Source: Bacteroidota bacterium
GTDB taxonomy: Bacteria; Bacteroidota; Bacteroidia; Bacteroidales; F082
Length of the DNA: 39,603 nucleotides
NCBI GenBank assembly: GCA_003650365.1
Contig: QMPA01000004.1
Location: 1-39,603 of the forward strand
Direction of reading: 5' to 3'
Position numbers and translations under genes: made by a program. The notes beneath the pieces are model-generated. The model was not told the DNA's origin and searched no databases. It was given only the letters and a program-made list of their open reading frames with translations. This document shows, in pieces, positions 7,803 through 16,397 of the stretch. Every line of letters starts with the position of its first letter. Within the stretch, counting starts at the first letter, position 1.

Positions 7803-9671
7803 ATGTTTGAGCAATACGATGTAATTGTTGTTGGTGCAGGTCATGCTGGTGCAGAGGCTGCCGCAGCAGCAGCAAACCTAGGCTCCACAGTATTGCTTAT
7901 TACGTTTAACATGAATGCCATCGCACAAATGTCATGTAATCCGGCAATGGGTGGAATTGCAAAAGGGCAGATTGTTCGCGAGATTGATGCATTGGGTGGC
8001 TACTCTGGCCTGGTCACCGACAAAACAATGATTCAGTTCAGGATGCTCAATAAATCGAAAGGACCCGCTATGTGGAGTCCAAGGGCACAAAGCGATCGCA
8101 TGCTCTTTTCTGCCGAATGGCGAAATGTACTAGAGCAAATACCGAAGCTTGATTTTTGGCAGGACATGGTTGTGGGTCTGATTGTAAAAGACAACCGGAT
8201 TGTTGGTGTCCACACCTCAATGGGTCAGGAAATTAAAGGACGTTCTGTAATTCTTACCAACGGTACTTTTTTAAATGGAAAAATTCACATTGGGAAAAAG
8301 CAGTTTGGTGGAGGAAGGATTGGTGACCCCGCATCAAAGGGATTAACCGAACAGCTGGTTAATTTGGGATTTGTTTCTGATCGTATGAAAACCGGAACAC
8401 CTGTTCGTGTGGATGGACGATCCATCGATTTTAGCAAAATGGAAGAGCAAAAAGGAGATGAAATCCCCGGCAATTTTTCATTTCTTAAACAGAGTAGGTT
8501 GATTAAACAGCGCAGTTGTTGGATAACTTACACCTCCCCTGTTGTTCACGATATTTTGAAATTGGGTTTCGAAGATTCACCTATGTTTGCTGGTAGAATT
8601 GAAGGAATTGGCCCACGTTATTGCCCATCCATTGAAGATAAAATTGAACGCTTTTCCGATAAAAACCGCCACCAACTTTTTGTTGAGCCGGAAGGTTGGA
8701 ATACTATTGAATATTATGTCAACGGATTTTCATCGTCCCTCTCCGACCATATTCAGCTTAAAGCATTACAAAAAATAGCGGGATTTGAAAATGCAAAGAT
8801 TTTCAGACCGGGTTATGCCATCGAATATGATTTTTTCCATCCTACTCAATTGAAGTATTCACTTGAAACAAAAAAAATTGAGGGATTGTATTTTGCCGGA
8901 CAAATAAATGGTACAACAGGTTATGAAGAGGCTGCAGCTCAAGGCTTGATGGCTGGAATTAATGCACATCAAAAAATTAATGAAAAACCTGATTTTGTAT
9001 TGAAACGGCATGAATCGTATATTGGTGTGCTTATTGACGACCTGATTACCAAAGGGGTTGATGAACCTTACCGTATGTTTACCTCACGTGCCGAATACCG
9101 GATTTTATTGCGTCAGGACAACGCTGATATTCGCCTTACACCAAAAGCTTTTGAGCTTGGTCTCGTAAGTAAAGAGCGTTACGAAATGGCAATTGTTAAG
9201 GATGAAAAAGTACAGAAAGTTATTAAATATTTACAAAGGGAAAGCATCAGCCCTCAGGAAATAAATGTAAAACTTATTGAACAAAATACCACCGGTTTAA
9301 AGCAAAAAGTAAAAATGTCGTCTTTGTTACTGCGCCCTCAGTTGGGTATTGATCTACTTATCGAATCGAAACCGGAGCTATCGAAATTTATTGAAGAAAT
9401 TGATGCGGATAAAGACACACTGGAGGAAGTAGAAATTCTAATTAAGTACGAAGGCTATATTTTAAAAGAAAGCGAGATGGTGGCTAAGCATACAAAGCTT
9501 GAAAATATCCCACTTAAAAAAGACCTTTCTTATCACAATATGCAGGCGCTCTCGATGGAGGCCAGGGAAAAGTTAAGCAATATCCGGCCTGAAACTATCG
9601 GACAGGCTTCAAGAATTAACGGTGTTTCACCGGCTGATGTTAATGTCCTTGTTGTTCTAACTGGAAGATAA
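7803..9671 (+). CDS. mnmG: tRNA uridine 5-carboxymethylaminomethyl modification enzyme MnmG (GidA)
   Basis: FAD-dependent partner of MnmE; together they install the (carboxymethyl)aminomethyl group on wobble uridine 34 of several tRNAs, using glycine or ammonium, methylene-THF and NADH. The 622-residue length is standard. The N-terminus has the FAD dinucleotide motif VVGAGHAGAEAA (residues ~9-20), followed by the family blocks SCNPAMGGIAKGQIVREIDALGG-like (around 45-65, beginning QMSCNPAMGG) and GPRYCPSIEDK; the C-terminal helical domain ends RINGVSPADVNVL. The ATG at 7803 follows the first parS by eight bases; the stop is five bases before the second parS. mnmG/gidA is an origin-proximal gene in many bacteria, which agrees with the parS sites. 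No damage seen. Confidence 0.97.
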   Translation: MFEQYDVIVVGAGHAGAEAAAAAANLGSTVLLITFNMNAIAQMSCNPAMGGIAKGQIVREIDALGGYSGLVTDKTMIQFRMLNKSKGPAMWSPRAQSDRMLFSAEWRNVLEQIPKLDFWQDMVVGLIVKDNRIVGVHTSMGQEIKGRSVILTNGTFLNGKIHIGKKQFGGGRIGDPASKGLTEQLVNLGFVSDRMKTGTPVRVDGRSIDFSKMEEQKGDEIPGNFSFLKQSRLIKQRSCWITYTSPVVHDILKLGFEDSPMFAGRIEGIGPRYCPSIEDKIERFSDKNRHQLFVEPEGWNTIEYYVNGFSSSLSDHIQLKALQKIAGFENAKIFRPGYAIEYDFFHPTQLKYSLETKKIEGLYFAGQINGTTGYEEAAAQGLMAGINAHQKINEKPDFVLKRHESYIGVLIDDLITKGVDEPYRMFTSRAEYRILLRQDNADIRLTPKAFELGLVSKERYEMAIVKDEKVQKVIKYLQRESISPQEINVKLIEQNTTGLKQKVKMSSLLLRPQLGIDLLIESKPELSKFIEEIDADKDTLEEVEILIKYEGYILKESEMVAKHTKLENIPLKKDLSYHNMQALSMEAREKLSNIRPETIGQASRINGVSPADVNVLVVLTGR

Positions 9672-9675
9672 AAAT

Positions 9676-9691
9676 TGTTTCACGTGAAACT
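9676..9691. promoter_or_regulatory. parS centromere site 2 (one mismatch)
   Basis: TGTTTCACGTGAAACT differs from the perfect palindrome TGTTTCACGTGAAACA only in the last base and keeps the full CACGTG core with GTTTC/GAAAC arms. It lies 1.9 kb from the first site, just after the mnmG stop, and it spans candidate start codons (TTG 9675, GTG 9684) of the next gene. Confidence 0.85.
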
Positions 9692-10586
9692 AAAGCAAGA
9701 AAAAGTGGAAATTAAAAAATGCCCGGTTTGTTCAAAAGATGATTTTTCGTTGTTTTTAAAAACCAAGGATTACTTTTTGACGCAAGAAACCTTTACACTT
9801 GATAAGTGCCGCAATTGTGGCTTTGTCTTTACGAACCCTATTCCTTCGCAGTCAGAATTATCAAAATATTACGATTCGCCAGACTATCTTTCACATACAG
9901 CCAATACTACCAGCCTTACAGCGCTTGTTTATAAACTGTTCAGGAACGCAAATATCAAAAGAAAATTTAAGCTTGTTAATCAGTACACAAAGGAAAAAAC
10001 AATACTTGATATTGGTTGTGGTACTGGTGAGCTGTTAAATTATTTTAAGCACAATGGTTGGAATACCCAAGGTGTAGAACCTAATCAATCTGCAAGGAAC
10101 TTTGCGGAAAAAAATTATCAACTTGAAGTTTTTGATGAGCAAGAATTAAACAGCTTTGAAGAAAACAGTGTAGATGTAATAAGCATGTGGCATGTTTTGG
10201 AGCATGTTCCTGATTTGAACAGTAGGATGAAACAGTTAAAAAGACTGGTGAAAAAAGATGGTTTGCTTGTTATTGCACTGCCCAATCTCGATTCACCAGA
10301 TGCGATAAAATATGGGCCACATTGGGCCGGATTAGATGTTCCACGGCATTTATACCATTTTACAAAAGATACATTCAAGGTGTTATTGAAAAATCACAGC
10401 ATGAAATTAATCGAAAGTATTCCGATGAAATTTGATGCTTTCTATGTAAGCATGTTAAGCGAGAAGTACCTTAAAAGTAGTTTCCCCCAAATACCTGCAA
10501 TTGTAAATGGTTTTCGTTCGAATTTAATTGCCCGTCGCAATAACAACTATTCCAGCATGATTTTTGTTATCAAGCCGAATAATTAA
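9684..10586 (+). CDS. Zinc-ribbon class I SAM-dependent methyltransferase
   Basis: Predicted cytoplasmic methyltransferase of unknown substrate. An N-terminal four-cysteine zinc ribbon (CPVC ... CRNC, within the first ~50 residues) is followed by FTNPIPSQSELSKYYDSPDYL, a layout common in Methyltransf_23-type enzymes acting on sugars or cell-surface compounds. The Rossmann core shows motif I ILDIGCGTGELL, the acidic residue of motif II in VEPNQSA, and VISMWHVLEHVPDL plus LLVIALPNLDS. The C-terminal part (HWAGLDVPRHLYHFT) is typical of the family. The start is ambiguous: TTG 9675, GTG 9684 and GTG 9705 are all in frame before the ribbon, and there is no ATG; I list GTG 9684. The first two candidates lie in parS site 2, so ParB binding could affect expression. 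It follows mnmG closely and is probably co-transcribed. Confidence 0.85.
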   Translation: MKLKQEKVEIKKCPVCSKDDFSLFLKTKDYFLTQETFTLDKCRNCGFVFTNPIPSQSELSKYYDSPDYLSHTANTTSLTALVYKLFRNANIKRKFKLVNQYTKEKTILDIGCGTGELLNYFKHNGWNTQGVEPNQSARNFAEKNYQLEVFDEQELNSFEENSVDVISMWHVLEHVPDLNSRMKQLKRLVKKDGLLVIALPNLDSPDAIKYGPHWAGLDVPRHLYHFTKDTFKVLLKNHSMKLIESIPMKFDAFYVSMLSEKYLKSSFPQIPAIVNGFRSNLIARRNNNYSSMIFVIKPNN

Positions 10587-10639
10587 TATACTCTTTTGTT
10601 ACAGTATTTCTTAATTAGTTTATAATTTGAATAAATAAA

Positions 10640-13600
10640 ATGGGTACAGTTTCCAGACATAAAACGCGTAAGCTTTTTTTATTTGGGTTGATGCTTGTAT
10701 TCTTGTTTATTGCATTCATTTTATTTGTAAATAGCTACAAATCAGAAGGTCAGATTGCTAATCGGTTTCAAAATAATTTTCTGAAGCAGGAGTTGGTCTT
10801 GGTTGATAAAATTCCTGCAGTAATAGAAATTCTGGATGGTGAGGAAAAAAAGTTTTGGCCACGATTTGAGCGGCTGTTAAATGAGCATCAAATTTATGCG
10901 CAAATATATCGAAACGATACTTTGTTGTTTTGGAATAACAGCCTGATTTCAAATAAAGAAATTCATCCTGAAATAGAAGCAGAAAGTTTTATTTCACATC
11001 TCCAAACAGGATGGTATCTAACACAGTATCAGAAATATAACAATTATACTATTTTTCTTTTTAAAGAAATTAAGTCTGAGTATTCTGTTAGTAATTCTTA
11101 TCTTCCTGTCGAAATTCAAAGCACGTTTTCAAGTTATGAAAATATTCGTCTAACACTTGATACACTATCCACAAAGCGAATTATCCGCAACCGAAACAAC
11201 AATGCGGTACTTGGCATTATTATTCAACAACCAATAGCCTTAAGTAATTCGAGTATTATATTGTTATTTAGCTTGTATATACTGATTTATCTAGTTTTCC
11301 TGTCTTGGATTTCTAGACTTTATATGCATTTAAATGTTCATTATAATAAAACATATTTACTGTATTTATTTTTTGTTTTGGATGTGATAATTCTTCGTAG
11401 CCTTGATTATTATTTTGACTTTCCGGCAATACTCAAAACAAGTTTTCTGTTTGAAACCAATCCGCTCGGATTCCCAGGTTTTTCTTCGATAGGAGACTTG
11501 ATTATGAATGTAATCCTTATACTTTACGTAACTGTCAGGATGTTTAGAATGCTTGGAAACAAGTCTAATACGGTTGAAAAGCAACAGACTGCAAAGAGGT
11601 CGCTACTGGTATTGGTTTTCCTGTGGGTAGTATCAATTTCTGTATTCTATTTTATTTTTTATATTGTCTCACAGCTACCTTATACCTCTCATTTTGGTAC
11701 ATTATTTAACAATATTGGAGGCATTGGATACTTGTTTTCAATTGTAATATTGTTGATTGCCTTATTGCTTACCATTGTTTCATTGTCACAATATTTTGTA
11801 GTCACGAAGAATATTTTATTCGGATATATTTTGTTTACGCTGCTGTTATCAGCCTTAGCATTATTAAGTTTGTATAACGAATCTTTTCTTCTAATTATAC
11901 CCACTGTCTTTTTATTATTGATCGTTCTACTCTTATTTTTCAACAGGGATAGAAGGGGAATATCAACAGAAAAATATTTGCTGATACTTGTCATTATTTC
12001 TGCTGCGGCTGCTTTAATTATTAACAGGGCAGATAGTAAAACAAGAGATACGCATCAGTTGCAAGCAATAGCCTACCTGGCCCATACGCATGAAACAGAA
12101 CTGGAATTAGCGTACACAAAAATTTATAAAAAAATCAGGAAGGACACTGTGGTACAGAACATTGTTGCAAGTAGTGCATTCAATAAGGAGGATGAGTTAG
12201 CCTGGTATTTGCAAGAAAAGTATTTTTCCGATTTTTGGAAAAAATATGATATTCAATTGACAATTTGTGCTAAGGAAGAACAGTTGGAAATTCAACCTGA
12301 AAATATACTGATAAATTGCAATGATTATTTTCTGGGTTTAATTAATGATTTTGGTGAAGAAACAGATGATCCTACCTTATTTTTATTGAATGCAGACCCG
12401 GAGAGCATATATTATCTTGGCGATCTTGAATTTGAGAATATAGATGATTCACTTGAAATTCAGCATGTTTATATCGAATTCTTTTATACAATAGTTCCAA
12501 AAGGCCTTGGCTATCCAGAGTTGCTTGTCGACCAAAAATTTTCGAATGTTGATTTGACTGCTTATTCTTTTGCAAGGTACGAAAATGATAAATTGGTTTA
12601 TAAATTTGGAAACTTTGCATACCATACCAATTTTCAATTTTTGAAAACGTTCCCAACAAAAACGCTATTTAATTTCTTAAAGTTCCGCCACTATCAGTTA
12701 GAGACTAATCCTGGAAACTATTTAGTAGTCAGCCGACCCAACACATTGCTGACGGAAAAAATTTCTACATTTTCTATTTTATTTATTATTCTTGGATTTA
12801 CCTTTTTTGCCACTGTTTTATTTCTATTTGGCAGAAAATCAGAATCCGTATTTCGGCCATTTGTTTTTGGGATTAATTTTCAAACCCGGCTACAAATTAT
12901 TTTTACAGGAAGTATTGCATTCATTATCATACTGATAGCAGTAATTACAATGTATTATGTAAGAAGTAATAATGAGGAAAACCTGACAGATCAATTGAAC
13001 GAAAAAACATATTCGGTACTGATTGAACTTCAACATAAATTGGGTGGAGAGGAGAATCTGGAGGATTACGACGAAGAAATGCTTTTTCAGCTTCTGCGAA
13101 AGTTTTCCATGGTTTTTTTCTCTGACATAAATTTGTATAATTCTTCAGGACAATTAATTGCAACATCGAGACCGGAAATATTTGATAAAGGTCTGTTATC
13201 GGAAAATATCAATCCAATGGCATTTGAAGAACTTTTTGTGGATAACAAACTCTTTTATTTGACGGAGGAAAAAATCGGGACACTGGCTTATTATTCATCC
13301 TACGTTCCCTTAATTTTGGATGGCAATAAGCCAATAGGAATTATTAACCTACCCTATTTCGCCCGTCAAAATGAAGTACGTCATGCCTACAACCAGATGT
13401 TATTCACCTTTGTAAACTTGTTTGTACTGCTTGGAATATTTGGGATATTTATTGCGCTCATCCTTTCTAAAGTTTTAACCAAACCCTTGAAAGTATTACA
13501 ACAAAGCCTTGCCAATATTCGAATTGATAAACAGAATGAGAAAATCAGATGGAATAAAAAAGACGAAATAGGAAAACTTATTGAAGAATACAACCGCATG

Positions 13601-14320
13601 GTTGACAAACTGGAGCAAAGTGCCGAATTGTTGAAACATTCTGAACGGGAAAGTACATGGCGGGAGGTGGCAAGACAGATTGCCCACGAGATTAAAAACC
13701 CATTAACACCCATGAAACTGAATGTGCAATACTTAGAAAAAGCCTACCGAGAAAGCGATCCTGATTTCGATAATAAAATAAGAAGTATCAGCGTTTCGTT
13801 AATTGAACAAATTGAAAGCCTGAACCGTGTAGCAGAAATGTTTGCCGATTTTTCAAAATCAACAACAAAGAATCTCGAAGAGGTCAATTTACTTTCTACA
13901 ATTAATTCATCAGTTGAACTGTTTAAAAATAATCGTGATGTAAAAATATCCGTAACAAATTACGATAATGATCTAAGTCCTTTAGTATCTGCTAATAGCA
14001 GTGATGTACTCAGGGTTTTTAATAACCTCATTAAAAACAGTATTCAATCGTTGGTAGGCGTCGCCGGTGGCCACATAGATATTTCTATCGAAACAAAAGC
14101 TCCCTGGTACATTGTTCGTATTTCCGATAATGGGAAGGGAATTGACGATGAAACAAAGCATCGGATTTTCCAACCTTATTTTACAACGAAATCAACGGGG
14201 ACAGGCCTTGGCCTTGCTATTGTTAAAAGTATTATGACTGGAATAGGAGGGGAGATTGAGTTTGAATCACGGACAGGGAAAGGCTCGGTATTTACATTAA
14301 AGTTTAAAGCGATTAATTAA
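10640..14320 (+). CDS. Large multi-domain NtrY-like sensor histidine kinase
   Basis: Membrane sensor kinase of 1226 residues. Order: one membrane segment (10-33), an extracytoplasmic region (~34-200), a block of about seven membrane helices (~205-470), a second extracytoplasmic region (~475-705), helices at ~709-730 and ~754-775, a third extracytoplasmic sensor region (~780-920), a helix at ~923-945, a HAMP linker (ILSKVLTKPLKVLQQSL), the phospho-acceptor block REVARQIAHEIKNPLTPMKL with His1016, an N-box (FNNLIKNSIQSL), DNGKGID, and the glycine lid GTGLGLAI from Gly1187. The H-block sequence is the NtrY type. Catalytic motifs are intact. No response regulator gene is adjacent, so it is an orphan here; the gene just downstream, 10 bases away, encodes a flippase-like protein. 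The unusual length comes from the repeated membrane and sensor blocks, making it hard to guess the signal. Confidence 0.92.
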   Translation: MGTVSRHKTRKLFLFGLMLVFLFIAFILFVNSYKSEGQIANRFQNNFLKQELVLVDKIPAVIEILDGEEKKFWPRFERLLNEHQIYAQIYRNDTLLFWNNSLISNKEIHPEIEAESFISHLQTGWYLTQYQKYNNYTIFLFKEIKSEYSVSNSYLPVEIQSTFSSYENIRLTLDTLSTKRIIRNRNNNAVLGIIIQQPIALSNSSIILLFSLYILIYLVFLSWISRLYMHLNVHYNKTYLLYLFFVLDVIILRSLDYYFDFPAILKTSFLFETNPLGFPGFSSIGDLIMNVILILYVTVRMFRMLGNKSNTVEKQQTAKRSLLVLVFLWVVSISVFYFIFYIVSQLPYTSHFGTLFNNIGGIGYLFSIVILLIALLLTIVSLSQYFVVTKNILFGYILFTLLLSALALLSLYNESFLLIIPTVFLLLIVLLLFFNRDRRGISTEKYLLILVIISAAAALIINRADSKTRDTHQLQAIAYLAHTHETELELAYTKIYKKIRKDTVVQNIVASSAFNKEDELAWYLQEKYFSDFWKKYDIQLTICAKEEQLEIQPENILINCNDYFLGLINDFGEETDDPTLFLLNADPESIYYLGDLEFENIDDSLEIQHVYIEFFYTIVPKGLGYPELLVDQKFSNVDLTAYSFARYENDKLVYKFGNFAYHTNFQFLKTFPTKTLFNFLKFRHYQLETNPGNYLVVSRPNTLLTEKISTFSILFIILGFTFFATVLFLFGRKSESVFRPFVFGINFQTRLQIIFTGSIAFIIILIAVITMYYVRSNNEENLTDQLNEKTYSVLIELQHKLGGEENLEDYDEEMLFQLLRKFSMVFFSDINLYNSSGQLIATSRPEIFDKGLLSENINPMAFEELFVDNKLFYLTEEKIGTLAYYSSYVPLILDGNKPIGIINLPYFARQNEVRHAYNQMLFTFVNLFVLLGIFGIFIALILSKVLTKPLKVLQQSLANIRIDKQNEKIRWNKKDEIGKLIEEYNRMVDKLEQSAELLKHSERESTWREVARQIAHEIKNPLTPMKLNVQYLEKAYRESDPDFDNKIRSISVSLIEQIESLNRVAEMFADFSKSTTKNLEEVNLLSTINSSVELFKNNRDVKISVTNYDNDLSPLVSANSSDVLRVFNNLIKNSIQSLVGVAGGHIDISIETKAPWYIVRISDNGKGIDDETKHRIFQPYFTTKSTGTGLGLAIVKSIMTGIGGEIEFESRTGKGSVFTLKFKAIN

Positions 14321-14330
14321 GGCACTGAAA

Positions 14331-15818
14331 ATGGCAATAAATCCAATAAAAAAACTAGCAGGTGATACCGTTATTTACGGTTTGGGGACAATGGTGCCAC
14401 GGCTGTTGAATTATTTGTTGGTTCCTTTTTATACAATCGTTGTTTTTAACCAGAGCCAATACGGCCAAATCACTAGTCTTTACGCCTATCTTGCTGTGTT
14501 ATTGGTTATCCTAACTTTTGGTATGGAAACGGGCTTTTTTCGTTATGCCAATCTAACCAAACAACCACTTAAAATATTCAATCTCGCTTCAACAGTTGTT
14601 TTCATTTTATCTGTTCTTTTCCTGTTCTTGTCCGTTCTGTTTATTGATGATATAGTGAGTACACTTGGCTATTCGGATAGTAAAATCAGTGTTTTATTGG
14701 TAATACTTATTGTTGTACTGGATGCTTTTACGGCCATTCCTTTTGCCTATTTACGTTTGAAAGAAAAAGCAAAACGGTTTTCAATTATTCGAATAGCTAC
14801 CGTTGTTGTGAATATTGTGTTAAACCTAACCTTCCTTGTTCTTATTCCAAAGTATTTTGGGGAATTCGCCAGCGAGATTCCGTTATACCAGGGCAACAGC
14901 CTGATTGTATTTGTATTTATTTCAAACGTGGCTTCTTCTTCCCTGGCATTTTTATTACTTTGGCCCGAGTGGCGGAATTTTAAAATCAGTCTTGACAAAG
15001 TATTGCTCGCTAAGCTGCTCAACTACAGTTACCCGATTTTAATCATTGGAATCGCCGGGATTATCAATGAAGTTGCCGATAAAATTTTACTGAAGTATTT
15101 CCTTCCCGATCCGGCAACCGCCGATGCTCAAATCGGAATTTATGGTGCCAGTTACAAACTGGCCATTTTAATGATGCTTTTTATACAGATGTTCAGGTAT
15201 GCTGCCGAACCCTTCTTTTTTGCTGAATCAGATAAAAAAAATTCAAGGCAAACTTACAGTAGGGTAATGACCTATTTTGTGATTTTTACCTGGTTCATTT
15301 TTCTGGGAGTAAATCTTTATATTGATGTTTTTAAATATTTTATTGGTGAAAAATTCTGGGCTGGTTTGGCCGTTGTTCCCATTGTTCTTGCTGCTAAACT
15401 ATTTTTGGGTGTATTCTATAATTTATCGGTTTGGTACAAATTAACCAACAAAACAATTTACGGTGCAGCTATCGCCCTGATTGGCGTAGCCATTACAATT
15501 GGGTTAAATATCATCTTCATCCCACGCTATGGATTTATGGCGTCAGCCTGGGCAAATTTTGTTTGTTACTTCACCGTTATGTTCGTTTCGTTTATTTGGG
15601 GAAGAAAAGTGTTTAAAGTCAATTATAATATCAAAAAATTAATGGCTTATTCAATACTTGCAGTTGGCTTGTTCTTTCTTTCAGGCCTTTTAGCTCATAA
15701 TGATTTAGGCTTACGCTTGCTGATTAACACAGGTCTGATTTTAGTTTACATAGCAGCTGTGTTCTTCTTTGAAAGAAGATACTTTGTCAGCAGAAATTTG
15801 AATAGCTTAAGTGGCTGA
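14331..15818 (+). CDS. Wzx/MATE-like polysaccharide flippase family membrane protein
   Basis: Predicted 495-residue integral membrane protein with 12-14 hydrophobic helices spread over the whole length. The N-terminus (KKLAGDTVIYGLGTMVPRLLNYLLVPFYT) and the block YGQITSLYAYLAVLLVILTFGMETGFFRYAN fit the polysaccharide biosynthesis (PST/Wzx or MurJ-like) branch of the MOP exporter superfamily, whose members flip lipid-linked sugars or related lipids across the inner membrane. The ATG is 10 bases after the stop of the sensor kinase gene, so the two are probably co-transcribed. No glycosyltransferase cluster surrounds it, so an O-antigen or capsule role cannot be inferred from context; a lone conserved copy like this may serve a housekeeping lipid-linked substrate. 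Confidence 0.88.
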   Translation: MAINPIKKLAGDTVIYGLGTMVPRLLNYLLVPFYTIVVFNQSQYGQITSLYAYLAVLLVILTFGMETGFFRYANLTKQPLKIFNLASTVVFILSVLFLFLSVLFIDDIVSTLGYSDSKISVLLVILIVVLDAFTAIPFAYLRLKEKAKRFSIIRIATVVVNIVLNLTFLVLIPKYFGEFASEIPLYQGNSLIVFVFISNVASSSLAFLLLWPEWRNFKISLDKVLLAKLLNYSYPILIIGIAGIINEVADKILLKYFLPDPATADAQIGIYGASYKLAILMMLFIQMFRYAAEPFFFAESDKKNSRQTYSRVMTYFVIFTWFIFLGVNLYIDVFKYFIGEKFWAGLAVVPIVLAAKLFLGVFYNLSVWYKLTNKTIYGAAIALIGVAITIGLNIIFIPRYGFMASAWANFVCYFTVMFVSFIWGRKVFKVNYNIKKLMAYSILAVGLFFLSGLLAHNDLGLRLLINTGLILVYIAAVFFFERRYFVSRNLNSLSG

Positions 15819-15849
15819 TCAAACAAATCCCTGTCTCCTTCTAATTAAC

Positions 15850-15857
15850 TATTTTTG
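15850..15857 (+). promoter_or_regulatory. Possible -7 element for dut
   Basis: TATTTTTG matches TAnnTTTG and is followed by C, about 75 bases upstream of the dut ATG. No convincing -33 TTG was found at the expected distance, so support is moderate. Confidence 0.4.
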
Positions 15858-15931
15858 CGAAAATTTCAAAGTGGTTTCTTTTGCCACAAAAAAAACCACT
15901 TGGCAGTTGTTTTGCCGAAAAGATTAACAAT

Positions 15932-16366
15932 ATGAAAGTAAGAATTGTCAATAAATCGAAACACGATTTACCAAAATACGAAACACAGGCTTCGGCAGGA
16001 ATGGATCTGCGGGCCAATTTGGAAGTAGCAGTGCTATTAAAACCATTGCAGCGGACATTGGTGCCAACCGGCTTATTTATGGAACTTCCGCTTGGCTACG
16101 AAGCGCAAGTGAGACCCAGAAGCGGACTGGCTGCAAAATTTGGAATTACAGTGTTAAATACACCGGGTACGATAGATTCAGATTATCGTGGCGAAGTGAA
16201 AGTGATTCTTGTAAACCTTTCAGACACTGACTTTGAAATTAAAGATGGAGAACGGATTGCGCAAATGATTATTTCGGCACATGTTCAAGCCGAGTGGGAA
16301 GCTGTTGAAGAACTGAATAAAACAAGTCGTGGAGCAGGAGGTTTTGGACATACAGGCCATCAATAG
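15932..16366 (+). CDS. dut: Deoxyuridine 5'-triphosphate nucleotidohydrolase (dUTPase)
   Basis: Hydrolyses dUTP to dUMP and pyrophosphate, which keeps uracil out of DNA and supplies the dTMP precursor; acts as a trimer. All five family motifs are present in order: [43 protein letters not shown] and [10 protein letters not shown]. The frame is open further upstream to a TTG at 15881, but those 17 residues are unlike any dUTPase; the ATG at 15932 gives MKVRIVNKS and a normal 144-residue protein, so I use it. It heads a run of four plus-strand genes with short gaps (31 bases to the TPR gene). High confidence. Confidence 0.97.
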   Translation: MKVRIVNKSKHDLPKYETQASAGMDLRANLEVAVLLKPLQRTLVPTGLFMELPLGYEAQVRPRSGLAAKFGITVLNTPGTIDSDYRGEVKVILVNLSDTDFEIKDGERIAQMIISAHVQAEWEAVEELNKTSRGAGGFGHTGHQ

Positions 16367-16397
16367 CCCAGTGTTTCAATTTTTTAAAATATTGTAA

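Noticed and set aside
11160-11200. TTATCCGCA resembling a DnaA box
   Set aside because: One mismatch from the box, isolated, and inside the sensor kinase coding region; no cluster of boxes and no AT-rich unwinding element, so no origin was called despite the parS sites.
15881-15931. Longer dut reading frame from a TTG
   Set aside because: The 17 additional residues do not resemble dUTPases and the ATG at 15932 gives the normal start MKVRIVNKS.
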